This document shows, piece by piece, positions 47,818-61,124 of a stretch of DNA of 64,000 nucleotides. The position numbers were made by a program, and so were the translations under genes. Every line of letters starts with the position of its first letter. The stretch's first letter is position 1. The stretch is from Mangifera indica (taxonomy: Eukaryota; Streptophyta; Magnoliopsida; Sapindales; Anacardiaceae): positions 4,311,228 through 4,375,227 of the forward strand of contig NC_058145.1 in NCBI RefSeq assembly GCF_011075055.1, in the 5' to 3' direction. The notes beneath the pieces are model-generated. The model had not been told where the DNA came from. It worked only from the letters and a program-made list of their open reading frames with translations, and searched no databases.

Positions 47818-49273
47818 TTTTAAAAATAAAATGGTTGAAATTCTGTAATACGAAAACCTAATCGATAAAAAGAATAGGCGGTGGAAGAATTATATTTTTG
47901 TTTCAGAGTGTATTATATTTTAATTACAGACAGGAAGGACGAACGAATTATGAGTGTTGGTTTTGTATGAAACAACATTCTGAACAGGTGGACTACACCC
48001 TGTCTAGTGTTGTTGTAGATTGATTATTATTATTGCCCAAAAACTGTTTCCCACCCAATCCCCCTGAATGTTGCAAAAAATCACATTTTTACCACAGTAT
48101 TAAAATATATGTAACATCACTAGTATTAAATGGCGGTAGGACAATAGTAAATGTTAGACGTGACACTGCCCTTCTCAGCCACACCACACGCACTCGCACA
48201 TGATGGATGCCCTTCATCTCAGCTCACTTTTCTCGGAATTTAGAAAATATATGATCCCAGACTATACGTTTTTAAATATAATTTTATTTTTTAATTTAAA
48301 ATTAAAGTTGTAAATTATAAGATATGGGTGAAAAAAATAATTGCATAAATTAATGAATATTGTTTCAGCTATGGGCTAAAGAGGCCCATCCAGGCCAGCC
48401 TTGTTGCTATAGGCTGCTTTGTTTATCCTTACTTAAAACACCCTTTCCGACTCAATAATCACGTGTATCATTTTTAATTAAAATTGCCTGACTTTTTAAT
48501 AGCCCAATTCTCAGCCCATTTATAATCCTAATGGGATTAGAAACAATTCTCAATAATTTGATCAAAGTAAATATTTAGATCTGAGGCAGATTCTCTAGAA
48601 TAAAGACATAATTTAGAGCATTATTATTTACTTGTGCTTACAATTAGGTAAAGATTAAAATATATTAATTGAAAATTTAAGGCCCAATTATCATAATATT
48701 AATTAAATTGAAGTGATAATATTTAAAAGAAGGTATTAATTGAAGTGAATTGAAAAAATAATGATATAAAATATTAATTAATAAAATTGAAAATTGTAAA
48801 TGCAAAGATATTTAAAATGGTCAACAGTTGCAGAGATGACCAATGGGAGCAAACAGAGGACAGCATGAGAAGATCTAGAAAGGCAGAGTTGCCTAAAATA
48901 TTTCTCAGTTTTTTCACATATTATTATTATATGAATAGAGTTGCTATTTGAAGCAGGGCAGGCTCCTTATAACTGGTATCCAGTGTTTAATATTTTTCTT
49001 GTAATAATTTCTACTTTAAATCATGCCAAAGTTTTCCATGGGTCCCTCTCTCAAGCCTGATAGGTTAAAAAATATTAATCTGGGTTCTCTGTGGAAAGCA
49101 GAAGGCTATTATTATTTTTGCCAAGAAAAACCACTAAATTAATGCAATTGCAATTAAATTGAAGTACAATTATAGGTCATCCGACATTGGAAGTACCCAC
49201 TTGCTAGTTGGCTAGGTCGAGGCTGGACCGGAGCCCCAAGGGTTAGCCGTGTTCAGGTTTTGCATTAACATTA
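47818..49273. other. gene-free stretch
   Basis: No gene found. At 48034 GCCCAAAAACTGTTTCCCACCC looks like one terminus of the foldback family without its partner. 48120-48240 and 48365-48480 are less AT-rich but not protein-like in any frame. Confidence 0.4.
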
Positions 49274-50018
49274 GGCCAAAAAACTTATTCCCACCCAAAG
49301 AAGAGTGAAATCTAAAGTCATATCTTACAATTTTCAAAAACTTAAATATTTATTCATAAGATAATTTTTATTAAAAATTTCAGTTTGGGTTAAAGATAAA
49401 ATTACTATTTAATAAAAAAATTTTAAAAACTGAACTTTTATTACATTTTCTATCTATTTCAAAGTTTAAAAAGTGATAATTTTTCTCTTAAGGGTTTTTT
49501 CTCTTTTCTCCAATGATGATCCGTCTTCTTTAACGATTGACTGTCCTCCCTCCCAACCTCTCTTTAACCACCAATAGATAAAAATCATTTAGAAATCCAG
49601 ACAATTTCTATTTGGAAATAGAAACAACTTTTATCTAAATTTCTAGACTGAAATTGTCTAGATTTTTAGACAAATTCTGTCAATCAATGGTTGGAAAGAG
49701 GCCGGAAGAAAGAGATAAGGCAGAAGGAAGGATGACCGATGGTCAGAGACGATGAATCCTTGCAAGAGAAAAAAGGAAAAAACCTTAGAGAAAAATTGTA
49801 ATTTTTCAAACTTTGGGTGAAAGAAAATTATGAGTTTTTAAACCTAAAAAAGGAAAATGTGATAAAATTTTTATTAAATGATAGTTTTACCCCTAAATCT
49901 AACTAAAAATTTTAACGAAAATGGACTCATGGCATGGATAGGTATTTGAGTTTTTAAAAATTAGAAGGTATGAGTTCGAGATTTCACTATATCTTGGGTG
50001 GGAAAAAGTTTTTTGGCC
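49274..50018. mobile_element. foldback MITE of the GGCCAAAAGACT family, copy c (best preserved)
   Basis: Termini GGCCAAAAAACTTATTCCC and GGGAAAAAGTTTTTTGGCC are nearly perfect inverted copies of about 25 bp, and the arms continue to pair into the interior (AAAGTTTAAAAAGTGATAA against AATTTTTCAAACTTTGGG). Flanks TTAACATTA (49265-49273) and TTAACATCA (50019-50027) are a 9-bp duplication with one change. No coding capacity; probably mobilised by a Mutator-type transposase. Confidence 0.72.
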
Positions 50019-50027
50019 TTAACATCA

Positions 50028-50978
50028 TAATTGGATTTTTGAAGGGTTGCTTCAAAGTTTGCTTTGGTGCTTAAAGAATAAATGGCATTTGTCACTTTGG
50101 GCGTTGGGGACTGACTTAATTATAAAGAGTAAATGGCCTTTGCCCACCCAAGATTTGACTTAACAACTCTTTTGCATTTTCAGTTGACATAATATTTTTT
50201 TACTTAAAATCAAACTCTTTTAAAGATATTAATAACGTAAAAGCAAACTAGTAATTGGGAATAAATTGATATTTAAAAATTCTTTTTAAAGATTCTTATT
50301 TATTTTTTTTAATTTCCAATAACCTTTAAAATTTTTAAAAAGATCTCAATATTTTTAAAAATTATATTTTACCTATTGATATATGATTTTAATACAAAGA
50401 TACCCTTATGAAGAAAGAAAAAAATGGTATGAGTGAAAAGAAAAAAAAATAAAAAATTTTTCATATAATTTGAATATTAAAAAGTTACTTTAAATTTTTG
50501 TTAATTTAGATTTATATAATAATTTTAAAAATAAAATAATAAAGATAAAATGATAATTTTTTATTTTTTTAATATTATTATTTTATTTAAAAAATTTAAA
50601 TTTAAATAAAAAATATTATTTATATTTAATTTTAATTAAAAATATATTATTTTTATCAACTAAAGATTGAAAAGCGTTCTAAAACAATTACTTGGGTGAG
50701 AACATGTGATGAACTCTAATTATAAGTAATTGAAAGAAGAGTTTGATCAAGTACACCCCGAACATCTTACCATAGTTAAGGCCAATCCAACAAACTGATA
50801 AATAATTGGTTTGATTTAATTAGGAGAATCAATCAAATATCTACTGTCATGGACCCACTAACTAATAAAAAATGCTAAGCATCAGGGCCATCCATGTTCT
50901 TGATACCAAATGTACACCACGAACCTATCATCCCACGATTTTACCCTATTTTAAGTACCGTATGTAAGCTTTGCCTAA
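50028..50978. other. gene-free AT-rich stretch
   Basis: Extremely AT-rich between 50160 and 50660. GGCCTTTGCCCACCCAAG at 50129 and TTACTTGGGTGAG near 50690 could be ends of another, diverged foldback copy. No gene is seen. Confidence 0.35.
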
Positions 50979-50987
50979 TTTTTTATA

Positions 50988-51456
50988 GCCAAAAGGTAAT
51001 TTCCCATCCAAGTTTTAAACAGACTAATGACAAATAAAAAGTTTAAATATTTATTTATGAGTTAATTATTATTAAAATATTTAGTTAGAAATAATGATAC
51101 AATCATCATTTTATTATTAAACCGTAAAACTTTAAAAGTTAAAATCATTTTCCCCAAGTTTTAAAAATAAATATTTAACCCCTATTTTCAAAACTTGAAA
51201 AATTTATATTTTACTCTTAGGGTTTGTTTTCCTTATCTGGTCACTACCATTTCAATTGACAACTGACATTTTTCATCCATCTTTCAAATCTGAATATAAA
51301 GAACGACCGCCCACCATTATAAAGGATGACAAAACGTTGTATTTAACTAAAAATTTTAATAACATTTAGTTTATGGGTAGGTATTTAGATTTTTCCTTTA
51401 TCGTGAGTGTGTTTTGAGATTGAGTTAAAACTTGGATAGGAAATAGTCTTTTGGCC
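50988..51456. mobile_element. foldback MITE of the GGCCAAAAGACT family, copy d
   Basis: Left end GCCAAAAGGTAATTTCCCATCC, right end GGATAGGAAATAGTCTTTTGGCC. At 469 bp it is the shortest copy. Flanks TTTTTTATA (50979-50987) and TTTTCTATG (51457-51465) match at 7 of 9 positions. Confidence 0.55.
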
Positions 51457-51574
51457 TTTTCTATGTAGAAAATTAATTAAAATGACTAAAATTTAAAAGA
51501 TTTAAATAGAATTGAATAATTCTTTTAAGGGTTTTTCAAATATAATTAAAATCTAAAATTTAAAATGACTCAAA

Positions 51575-53868
51575 ATTACTTTGATCGAGGTCCATGTGGT
51601 CATCCACATAGTGAGTGCCTCCAAAATACCCAATTAACTCAATCCGCCTTCGTTAAGACCAAAATATCATTATTCTCTCTATTCTCCTCTCTTAGGGGGT
51701 AAAATAGTCATTTTATATCCATGAATGGACCTGGCTACATTATACACACTTACTTTCAAATTGCCCAAATACACATGACTATGTATTTTCCTTACACAAG
51801 TTTACTATCACACACAGTATTGTGCCCCAACCACATGGACGTGTGTATTTTCCTAATTTTAAATGATCTTCCCTCCTTAATACACAGAGACTATTTGCAC
51901 CTAAATACACACAACCACGATCTAATCTATATGCGCATATGTCATTGTTTCTGTAGATTGCAAATTCATCTGAATATCGATCTCCGACTATTAAAAACCA
52001 ACTTCCAATCACCCAATTCCATTGAGTATCGAGTCTAAGCGTATTTTAACATGTCATCAAAGCAAAATCGTAGGTAAACATGATCATTTCAACCATACAA
52101 GCTTACGAATTCAGTTTAGCATGCTTTAAATTCTCTATCCTTAAGCAAACATTTAACCACTTCTAGGAAATTAGGTATTCGTAATCACACACAAAATCCT
52201 CAATCCAAATTTGTATTCATTAATAGATCATTATAGTAAAACCACCTGTCCAAATGAATCATAATTTGTTCTATTTGCAAGGATGTAAACTCACAAAGAA
52301 CATGACTCTAACTACACATCAATCACAAGTGTTATTGTAATACTAAAAGCATAATAACATCATCATCAAGCAATAATTCTCTAACAACATATGCAAACAC
52401 AACATCATTAGATCATCCAAAAAGAAATCCATTCACCATAAAAAGATCATCGTACTTACCTCTTTTTTGGCGTTCGTCTATCTTCATGTGGCACATATGA
52501 ATTCCCCAACAATCCTTTGGTCCTTCTAGACTTCAGAAGACTCTCAAACTCTCTCTATTGTGTTTTAAAAATATGAAATATCAAAGAAAAATAAGCCAAA
52601 CAGATCGCCATACCTCTTTTATTTTTACTAGGAACAAATGACACACAACCGTGTGCCATCATACATACGAGCATGCCTATTGTTACACATTTATGATAGT
52701 TTCTAAAATCACCACGAAACTAATCCTTATCCCCAATTCAAATTTTGTTGATCACATACAAACGTGTACCTCTTCATACAAGGGCATGATTTTTGACTTG
52801 GATCTAACTTGATTGAGCTCTTGTGCAATCTTTCACATAGTCAGACATTTTTTCTAGTCTATCTAGCTTGTTTTTGTTTATAAAATCTCTTATCCCTTCC
52901 TTTTTCACTTGTTTCCCTTTCATTGTACTTAAATTAAGTGTAAAATGGTTCTTTTTACTAACTGCACGAGTGTGTATCTAAGGTAGACCCCTATTGTCTC
53001 TTTTAAATGTGGCATCCACTTTTGAAAAGTCATACACGGTCATGTATGCCTTTCCTTAGAACGAGCATGCAAAACTTGTGAAATTTCCTTATTTAAACTA
53101 AGGACACATAAGTGTAAATGAGACCATATATGACCGTGTGTCGTGATCTGGCTATCGCAAAATTGTTGAATCTAACTATTTTGTGCTATTTCCTGCAATC
53201 CAAGCACACACAATTGATCTAAACATGTCACTAGGTAGTTATACATACCTTTCTCTAATTAAAACACTTAATAGATGCAACAATTTTGGATTATACAGTC
53301 TCAATTATCAAATTATAGCTTAATCTTAGCTAACACATTTATAGAATTTATGGAATGAATTCAACCTAATTCATACATCAATTAACACACATATACATTC
53401 ATCAAGACATATATACAACATCCAGAAGGTTGTCATTTGATCATCAGAATGCAAACAATCATTATAAACATCTTTAACAATTAAGGAGGGAACCAACTTA
53501 CTTGTCTTTCTATGTACAAGCAATTCTTCGCGTGGCTACAAGGATTTTTAACGATCGATGGCTTCCTTCGGCGACCAAAGCACTTTTATCTCTCTACTCA
53601 CTTTTTTTAGGGTGTAGCTCGATGAGAATAATGTGAGAGAATTAGGTTAAACACATTTTTATTTTTGCCTACTATATGTGATACACAGGCATGTGTCCCG
53701 TCGCACAACTAAGACAACACTTGATCTTGCCATGATCACAATCTTATCTAAAAATTCAAATTTGCTAATGATACACGACTATATATCACTTTGGAGAACA
53801 TTTAAAAATTCTATTTAGAACAAGAAAAAATATTGAAATGCCCTTGGACTTATCTGTGGTTGTTACAA
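51575..53868 (-). mobile_element. minus-strand Tekay/Del-type LTR remnant
   Basis: The right end GTGGTTGTTACA (53857-53868) is the complement of an LTR start TGTAACAACC. Palindromic words such as ACACACAACCGTGTGCC (about 52630) and blocks shared with 31120-32515 and 44286-44480 identify the family. The left limit is approximate. No coding region remains. Confidence 0.45.
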
Positions 53869-56800
53869 CAGAGCATATAAGCAATAATTGTTTCAACTCA
53901 AACATATAATAAATCAAGAAAATGTAATCAAAGAAAAAACTCCAATGCAATGTTACCAATAAAATAAAGAATTTCCTTTAATTATATACGACAATAAATA
54001 ATAGAAAATGATTTTACATCATTTGAAAATAAATATAAAATGTTATTTGGAGGATTGCTCTACCACTTACAATTTTCGGTCGTATTAAATTAGTAAAATT
54101 TAATAATTAATTTTTAAATAAAAAATCAGGCTAACCTATGACAAGGCCTACGAGCCTTAATTTTATATAGGTTGGCTCATCCCGCAAGGCCTACTCCTAT
54201 ATGGACCTTGGCCTAACATGGTGAGCTATGCCAAAGCCAACTCGACCTAACCTGGCATGCCCCTCAACCATGTCTATCTATCACTGACATTTCATCATTT
54301 GGGTAGACATGTCCTTGGTAGAAACCATTCTTGGTGTATGTGCAAATGGTTTATAGATTGTCGATTTGTCACGAAACTACTCATTACTAACATGATGAAG
54401 AGCTCACAAGTCATACACAAAAGGGTAGACCATGAGATTAGGAGACGTTGGGATATTTAAAGTGAATCATGTCTAGAATATAAGATGACAATTTTGAGCT
54501 TTAACTTAAGTGTGATTTTATCTACCTAATAGACCAAACTACAATAACCCATAAATAGAGGGGTTGTAATGAAATATTGAGAATTGACCTTATTTAGATT
54601 GTATAGAAGATATTTAAATATTCGATAAATTTCAAGTCAGATGAATGAACTTTCAAGTTAAAGGAATGGCCATTCCTTTTCCCTAGGTGACCTTATTTAA
54701 TATTATATCATATATCCCAAGAATCAATCGTGGAATTCTGATAGATACAATATAACATGAATGATCATACATACTTAATGAACGCTCATTTGAATGATGT
54801 GTCATATAACTATCCCAGTTATATCATGCTTGTAATGTGTATTTCACCCTTTTGAAACACTTATTAATGAGTTTGTACATGAACAGACTGTATTGCAATC
54901 TATATGAACTTTTTGACACTCTTTATACTCTATAACATGTTTTTCATTTTCTTTGGGGTTCTAGTAGACTCTAAATGTCCCTTACAGTCTCTTTTGCTTG
55001 TGTGTTTCATATGGATCATCTTATTGCCATCCAATCTTAGATCGAAAGTATATTCTTGTCAAATTTCCATTAAAAGACGAAAGAACCTCCAAACGTGAGT
55101 AAGTCACTAAATAGACCCTACGAATGTTTTATATATTCAAACTATGCATATTTTGTCTCATAAACTAATCTTGTTGAAATCATGGATGACTATTATATAT
55201 AAAATTTTAATTTATACTTCCATTACAATCTATTATATTTTGAGTCCATGAATACTAACACTTAAAAGGTCAATTGTGGAGGTTAAGGAGAACTTGTGGG
55301 CCACGAATAATTATCCTTGTCATGACATGAGTTAAGGGTTGCATGTCGTAGGTCAACATCATTATTCCATGAGTTCAAGTCTACATGTGGAACGTTAGTG
55401 TAATGATTGGGCATGACAAGTTTTCTACGCGAGTTTTGGTCTACATACCAAATAGGGGACATAACCCTCACCATAAGAGTTACCTATTGTTGTCTTTCAA
55501 AGAGACTTGTAGTATTCATACGTGAAAAGTAAGACATCACGTTGGTTATTGTTGGGGGAACTGATGCCCCCATAAGTGTTGTTAGGACAACAACATTGAG
55601 TAGTTGGATAAACACTTGAATTACACTTGTTAGATTAGCTAATTGTGCCACCACCTCTAAGGGCATAAATGGGTACCCTCTGGTCATAGGATTAGGCTAT
55701 TTTCCAATGAGGTTGAGTTCTTGAGATAGGGAATTATGGCAAAGATTGCTTTTATAGATGCAATTAGTGGCAATAATAGATTTTGTAGCTTTTCTTTTAT
55801 AGGATACCATTGGAGAAAGTTCAATTGAGAAAAGAAAGGAATGTTATTACCAAAATAAAGAAGAGTCTTTAGTAATATAAAATTTTAGCACCAAATTGTT
55901 GGAGATGAGATTTACACTAATAAAAAGTACATTAAACTGTTATAGAATTAAGTGTAAGAATGTGAAGAGACTTAAAAATAAAATAAACAGTTAATTTTTA
56001 ATATGATCTATATCCAAAATAGTGATATTACCTAAATAATATAAATTAGATGTTATATTACAATACTAAAGTGATAAATCAAGTGTAGAAGTGTCTCTCA
56101 TTAGCCTTTCCATTGTCAGAAACTATGTTTCTATCAACTTTTATATATATATATTGAATTGAAGTTTTAACTTTTAACATTCAATAGCGACTCTTAAACA
56201 AAACAAATAAAGATTGTGATTACCAAGGAAACAATTATGATTTGTACAACAAAAAAAAGCTAAGTGTCGTTAATTTCTTCTTTAAAATTTAATACTAAAA
56301 CCAAAAAATCTTTTCTAATTAGTATCAATTTTAAGAGATTATTTTGATTTTATTAAATTAAAAGCTAACTGCTGTAATTATAATATTAACATTTTAGTAC
56401 AAATATTCCTTTATGGCCTTTATTTACAAAAAATATTTTTTAAGTACTCTAAAATTGTGAAATATCTGTTAGTTCGTTACCAAACTTTTACAACGACAAA
56501 TGACCCATTAATAAATGCTACGAACTGAATTTCCCAAGGGAGTGAGCGAATTGGCAAGTAAGTGGCCTTAATTGTTATTCCATTTGAGGCGGTCAAACTG
56601 GAGAGTCAAATCCTCTACCTATCATATAGGGCGGACTGTAAAAATAAAAATATTATTATTATTATTATTTTTTAGATTGCATGTAAATGCAAGAAAGCGA
56701 TGGGTCATCTTCTGTGTTTAATAACAGTGTCTGATCCCGATTCGTGTCCGGTCCCCACCCTATGGGAGCGAAACTATAGCTTACGCAACGAGGCTCGCTC

Positions 56801-57299
56801 CGGTTATGGCCTCGTACAGGTAAGGTAACTAATTAGGTTATTTATCAAATCAACTGATGCTTAAACCTGCTGCATGTGTTATCCTGTTAATCTATTCCTG
56901 AAATCTTAATGATTTATTTATTTAATCATTGAATTAAAAAATTAATTAGGAAGACGAAAAAGCTACTTAATTAATAATAAGATGGATATGATTTCTTAAT
57001 CCATGCTCAAGATAGCAATAGGAACCAAATAAAAAGTTCATCATAACGTAGCAGTCAAAGAAAACGGTTTGTCTTTTGGCCGATGAATCGAACGGCTGGA
57101 TCTGATTACATGGATCTTGATCTCCGAAATACATGTGAAGGTAGGACCCAACCTCACCCGGTCTCTAGTACTTTCTTTCTCCTAATTTCAACCAACTGGT
57201 CCTCTCTGTTGAAGCTCACTACGCTCTTTCTCGTAAAAGATTCCGTATAATTTCGCTCAAAACATCCAACGGAGAAACGTTGCTTTCTCTCTACTTCAA
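53869..57299. other. gene-free stretch leading to the bHLH gene
   Basis: 53870-56500 is unclassified AT-rich DNA with a palindromic GGCCTACGAGCC-like island at 54120-54260, related in style to 23735-23965. A TTATTATTATT microsatellite is near 56650. 56700-56820 is GC-richer and ends in CAG-GTAAGG, a consensus-like splice donor at 56819/56820, so a non-coding first exon of the bHLH gene could end here; this is not proven. The bHLH promoter and 5' UTR should lie in the last few hundred bases. Confidence 0.4.
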
Positions 57300-57314
57300 A
57301 TGGCTGAGAAGTAA
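57300..57314 (+). promoter_or_regulatory. possible upstream ORF of four residues in the bHLH leader
   Basis: ATGGCTGAGAAGTAA encodes MAEK and stops 150 nt before the bHLH start codon. If transcription starts upstream of it, it could lower translation of the main frame. The transcript start is not known. Confidence 0.35.
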
Positions 57315-57464
57315 TCTCCTACACACAGAGAGAAAAAGCATAACATAAGCAAACCACAAAGCAATCATTTAAACTCTTCTAGTCCGCATCCCTCTCCTTT
57401 TAGACCATCAATTTCTCTCAAGTTCTGAACGTCTTTCCAACTGGTTCTTCCTCGTTTTGGTTCA

Positions 57465-60400
57465 ATGGAACCCAGATCCAGTGCAATTGGACCCTCACTT
57501 GACCCGAACGCCCTCGATTCATTCCAATTCAACGAAGAAATTCAACAGTTGATGGCCGTGCCACAAGAAAATGCAAGCTCCTTCACTGCACTCCTCGAGC
57601 TGCCCACCCCACAAGCCGTGAAACTCCTCCACTACTCTCGTGATTCCGAGGACTCTGCTGCGCCTGCTTACTCAAACAACCACACAGTCACCGCCGATGC
57701 TCACTGCCCACCCTATCATTTCCCCGTTGGAGCAAACTTGACTTTTCCATCTAACATAGCTTTGATTGGACGCGCCGCGAGATTGAATGAAAAAAATAAT
57801 AACAGAAATAACACTCCGGAAACCACGGAGTCGGTGCCGTCAAATTCAAGCGGGGATCTCGGGAAAGTAAAGAACGAGCCAGCAGAATCAGACTCCAACA
57901 ACCCCAATTCATCACCTCCGGCGGAGAATAAGAGATCGGTGAAGAGAAAAGAGTGCGATAAGAAGGTGAACAAACAATGATGTTAGGGTTTCTAGTGTTT
58001 GTCTTTAAGTGGCAATTAGCTGTAAATTAATTTCTTAATTTGTGTTATCACAGGTCAAAGTAGCGACAAAGAAGAGCAAAAGCGGTGCAAACGATAGCAG
58101 CGTAGATGCGCAGAAGCTTCCATACGTTCACGTTCGAGCTCGTCGTGGTCAAGCCACAGATAGCCATAGCTTAGCTGAGAGAGTAATAATCTCAATAATT
58201 AATTAGGCGTTGATTAATCATTATTTAGTGATGATTAATCATTTAATTGATTTATTATCACAGGCGAGGAGAGAGAAGATTAATGCACGAATGAAGCTGC
58301 TACAAGAACTGGTCCCAGGATGCGATAAGGTTAGTTTGTAATTTGATTAATTAATCATTAGATTAAGAATATTCTTTTCCAAAAGCGATAATTCTATATT
58401 TTTAGGCTATGTGCTCTTTTTTAAGTAACGGTATTGTCCTTGTCACTCCTTTTCACTTGAGTGGGGAATGCTTCTGTCAAGATGGTGTTGTCAAGTGGCA
58501 ATACGGTAATTTCAAAATTTTAACGTGATATTTGGGTTGAGTTTTTACAAGTCCTTTTCAACGTCAGTTTCGCAATAATGCTTTGGACTGCTGGTTTAAA
58601 TGACGAGAACGCCATTGCTGGGCATTAGACAGGTAAATCTAAGTAATGTGGGAATGCTAGCTGTATTGAAGCGCTTGGGAGACAAGTACAGTGGACTTGT
58701 ATCGGATGAAATTGCTTTTGGGTCCCATTTCATTGAAATGGAAAGTTTGATGCCCATAAGAAACGTTTATGGTACTATCTTCTTGAATAAGTTTGGTACC
58801 TTTCGCTAATGAGGATGGTGATAAATGGAGGACAATAGAATGGCTTCTTTGACAAATCCAGTTGCCAAACTCACTTCCCTCTTTGTTAATGGCCTTGATC
58901 TGATGCAGTTAATTGATTGAGATTAGACATGGACTCGGATTTTACTTGGGCAAGATTGTTTTGACAGTGAAGTTTAAGTAAATTAGCAAAGACTTTATGA
59001 TTGAACTTGGCCAATGAAACTGAACGTTTTTTCTACTTGCATCCTTTTGTTTGGGTGATAAATAATGGCATATTTTATGTCATCTATAATTTGCAAGTTC
59101 TAGCATATGTAGGGCCGATTAATACTTGGGGCCCTGTATGGTCTTTGTAAAATGATTAGCATCCTTTTAATCAAAATCATTAAGGTCTTGTTTTTATACA
59201 TGAGGGGTCAATGCATTGTATTGCAATATAGCAAATTGCCTGCATTAACCTCATTTTATGTTTAATCTGACTGAGGAGGATGAGAAATCGGTTTTAATGT
59301 TCCCTATAAATCATTTCAAGAATTGAGTTAACTGAAACTCTTTTTGACATTGAAGTTGATACTAAATTTGATAGTGTTTGACGAGGAAAGTCTTTGCTTT
59401 GCAGATTTCTGGTACAGCTTTAGTTTTAGATGAGATCATCAATCATGTGCAGTTGCTGCAGCGTCAAGTGGAGGTCAGACTTGAAAATCCCAGTCATCAA
59501 TCTTTTATCTTTTCATTTTCCTATCTCTTTTTTCCTTTTTTCTTCTGGACAAATGAGATACAAAGATTTTTTATGGAATGTTTTTAGAATAGGGTTTATG
59601 CCGGAAGATGTGACCTTCAACACCTTAAGCGCACTATTTTTGGGTTTAAAAAAATTATTGTCTTCCTATTTTCAAACTTTTAGGTGGCATTTTTTTGTAC
59701 TAAATTTTCTTGCAAAGAACATATAGAAAGTGAAATGGCTAGAAATTAGTCTTCCTATTTCATCATTTAGTTCTCATTTTTTGGCATTAGCCTTATTTTT
59801 TTCAAAACTAAAAAGAAATGAATTGCTCCCAACTAATCCATTGCCACAGTGGCAGGTAAAAGTTAAACCCCTATATGATGAAGAAGAAACGTCAGATGTA
59901 GTTAGCAAGCTTCGTGTATTTATATTGTCCTGATAATATTTTCATTATCTGTTATTGCTTTTATTATTGCGATCTTATTCTATTTGTATCTCTTTTTGTC
60001 TTCAGTTCTTATCAATGAGACTTGCAGCAGTGAATCCAAGAATTGATGCCAATTTTGACAATATATTGGCTTCAGAAGTAATATACATTTCCTCTTTTCA
60101 TCTTATTTCAACAAGTAGCTTTTCCATGGGTGTAATTTCTAATTGATGATATTGTAGCTGGATTGTTTTTCATATTCCTAGTAATACTAATTTCCATCAG
60201 TAAACGGCATATAATCTGTTCTGTTGGTGGACTGGGCAACAAGAACTTTTGTAGTTATAATATAGCATATCTGATGAGACTCCTATCCAGAATGTTAGGA
60301 GTATTTCTCTTCACTAATATGGGTGTGGGAGTGGGTCAGACTTGGACCACCCTTTTTCCACCTGCCAAATGTATTGTTCTGTTCATCAGACAACCTTTGG

Positions 60401-61110
60401 TATCAGTATCACTAACATTTACAACTCTTCTTAAATACCTGCAGAGTGGATCCTTAACGGACGGTAACTTTTCCAACATGTCTATGCCTCTAATGTCTCC
60501 TGAGGTTCAAATCAATGCAAGCTGGCAACAATATCAACAGCAATGGCATTTGAATGCACATCATCAGCCTATTTGGGGAAGAGAAGAAGAAAGCCATCAC
60601 TTTGTTACTCCGGAAAACTCACCTATGACTCAGCAAATTCAGGTAGACAAAAAATTATTTTCAGTTGGGAACTGAATTTTGTTATTTAATCCTTACACTT
60701 GATTACCAATGGACAGAGGATTTAAACCAGTCCCATTTTCTTAAATGAATTCCCAACTCTTAAAAGCAATGACTTAAAAAAGTAATATTCATTTTATTAC
60801 TATTCATATGTCTAAATAAACCCTGATCTCTCAGTTTGCTGTGGAATGGATTGTCATTTCATATGATATATTGAAGGCTAACTTGTTTGTTTGTAATTTG
60901 CAAATTTTTATAAATCTAAATTTATATGTAGAATTTGATATTTATTGACATCGGGATTTATGTTAGTGTCTTTAGAAGCAGAACCCATTAGTCTTATGAA
61001 AAAATAAAGATACAATTGCCATAAGTTTTTTCTCTCTGTTGATTATGAAATTATGAGTCTAACTTCAAACTTGCACTGTGGCACAGCAGCTCTGCACTCA
61101 AATCAATTGA
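57465..61110 (+). CDS. bHLH transcription factor, BHLH48/BHLH60-like, 7 exons
   Basis: Exons 57465-57965, 58054-58182, 58264-58329, 59405-59473, 60006-60077, 60445-60642 and 61087-61110 join in phase 0 at GT/AG junctions, giving 352 aa. The long first exon (167 aa) is low-complexity and acidic. The bHLH domain spans about residues 205-256: basic region HSLAERARREK with the His205-Glu209-Arg213 triad that reads E-box or G-box DNA, then helix-loop-helix [39 protein letters not shown]. The following [12 protein letters not shown] and WGREEE are typical of the BHLH48/BHLH60 group (nuclear regulators linked to growth and flowering). The C-terminus looks frameshifted: after PENS the frame reads [14 protein letters not shown], while the next frame gives YDSANS and then, in the last exon, [11 protein letters not shown] ending at 61124, close to the family's usual end. 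Confidence 0.88.
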
Positions 61111-61124
61111 AAATGGAGCTATGA

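Noticed and set aside
51721..52038. 105-codon open frame on the plus strand
   Set aside because: It lies in a minus-strand LTR remnant and is composed of the CACAC/GTGTG words of that LTR.
56765..56801. Seven-base stem GGAGCGA/TCGCTCC resembling a tRNA acceptor stem
   Set aside because: The enclosed 23 bases are far too few for a tRNA and no box A or box B is present.
58600..58809. Open frame inside bHLH intron 3
   Set aside because: It lies between well-supported exons in phase and has no resemblance to a protein; intronic chance frame.
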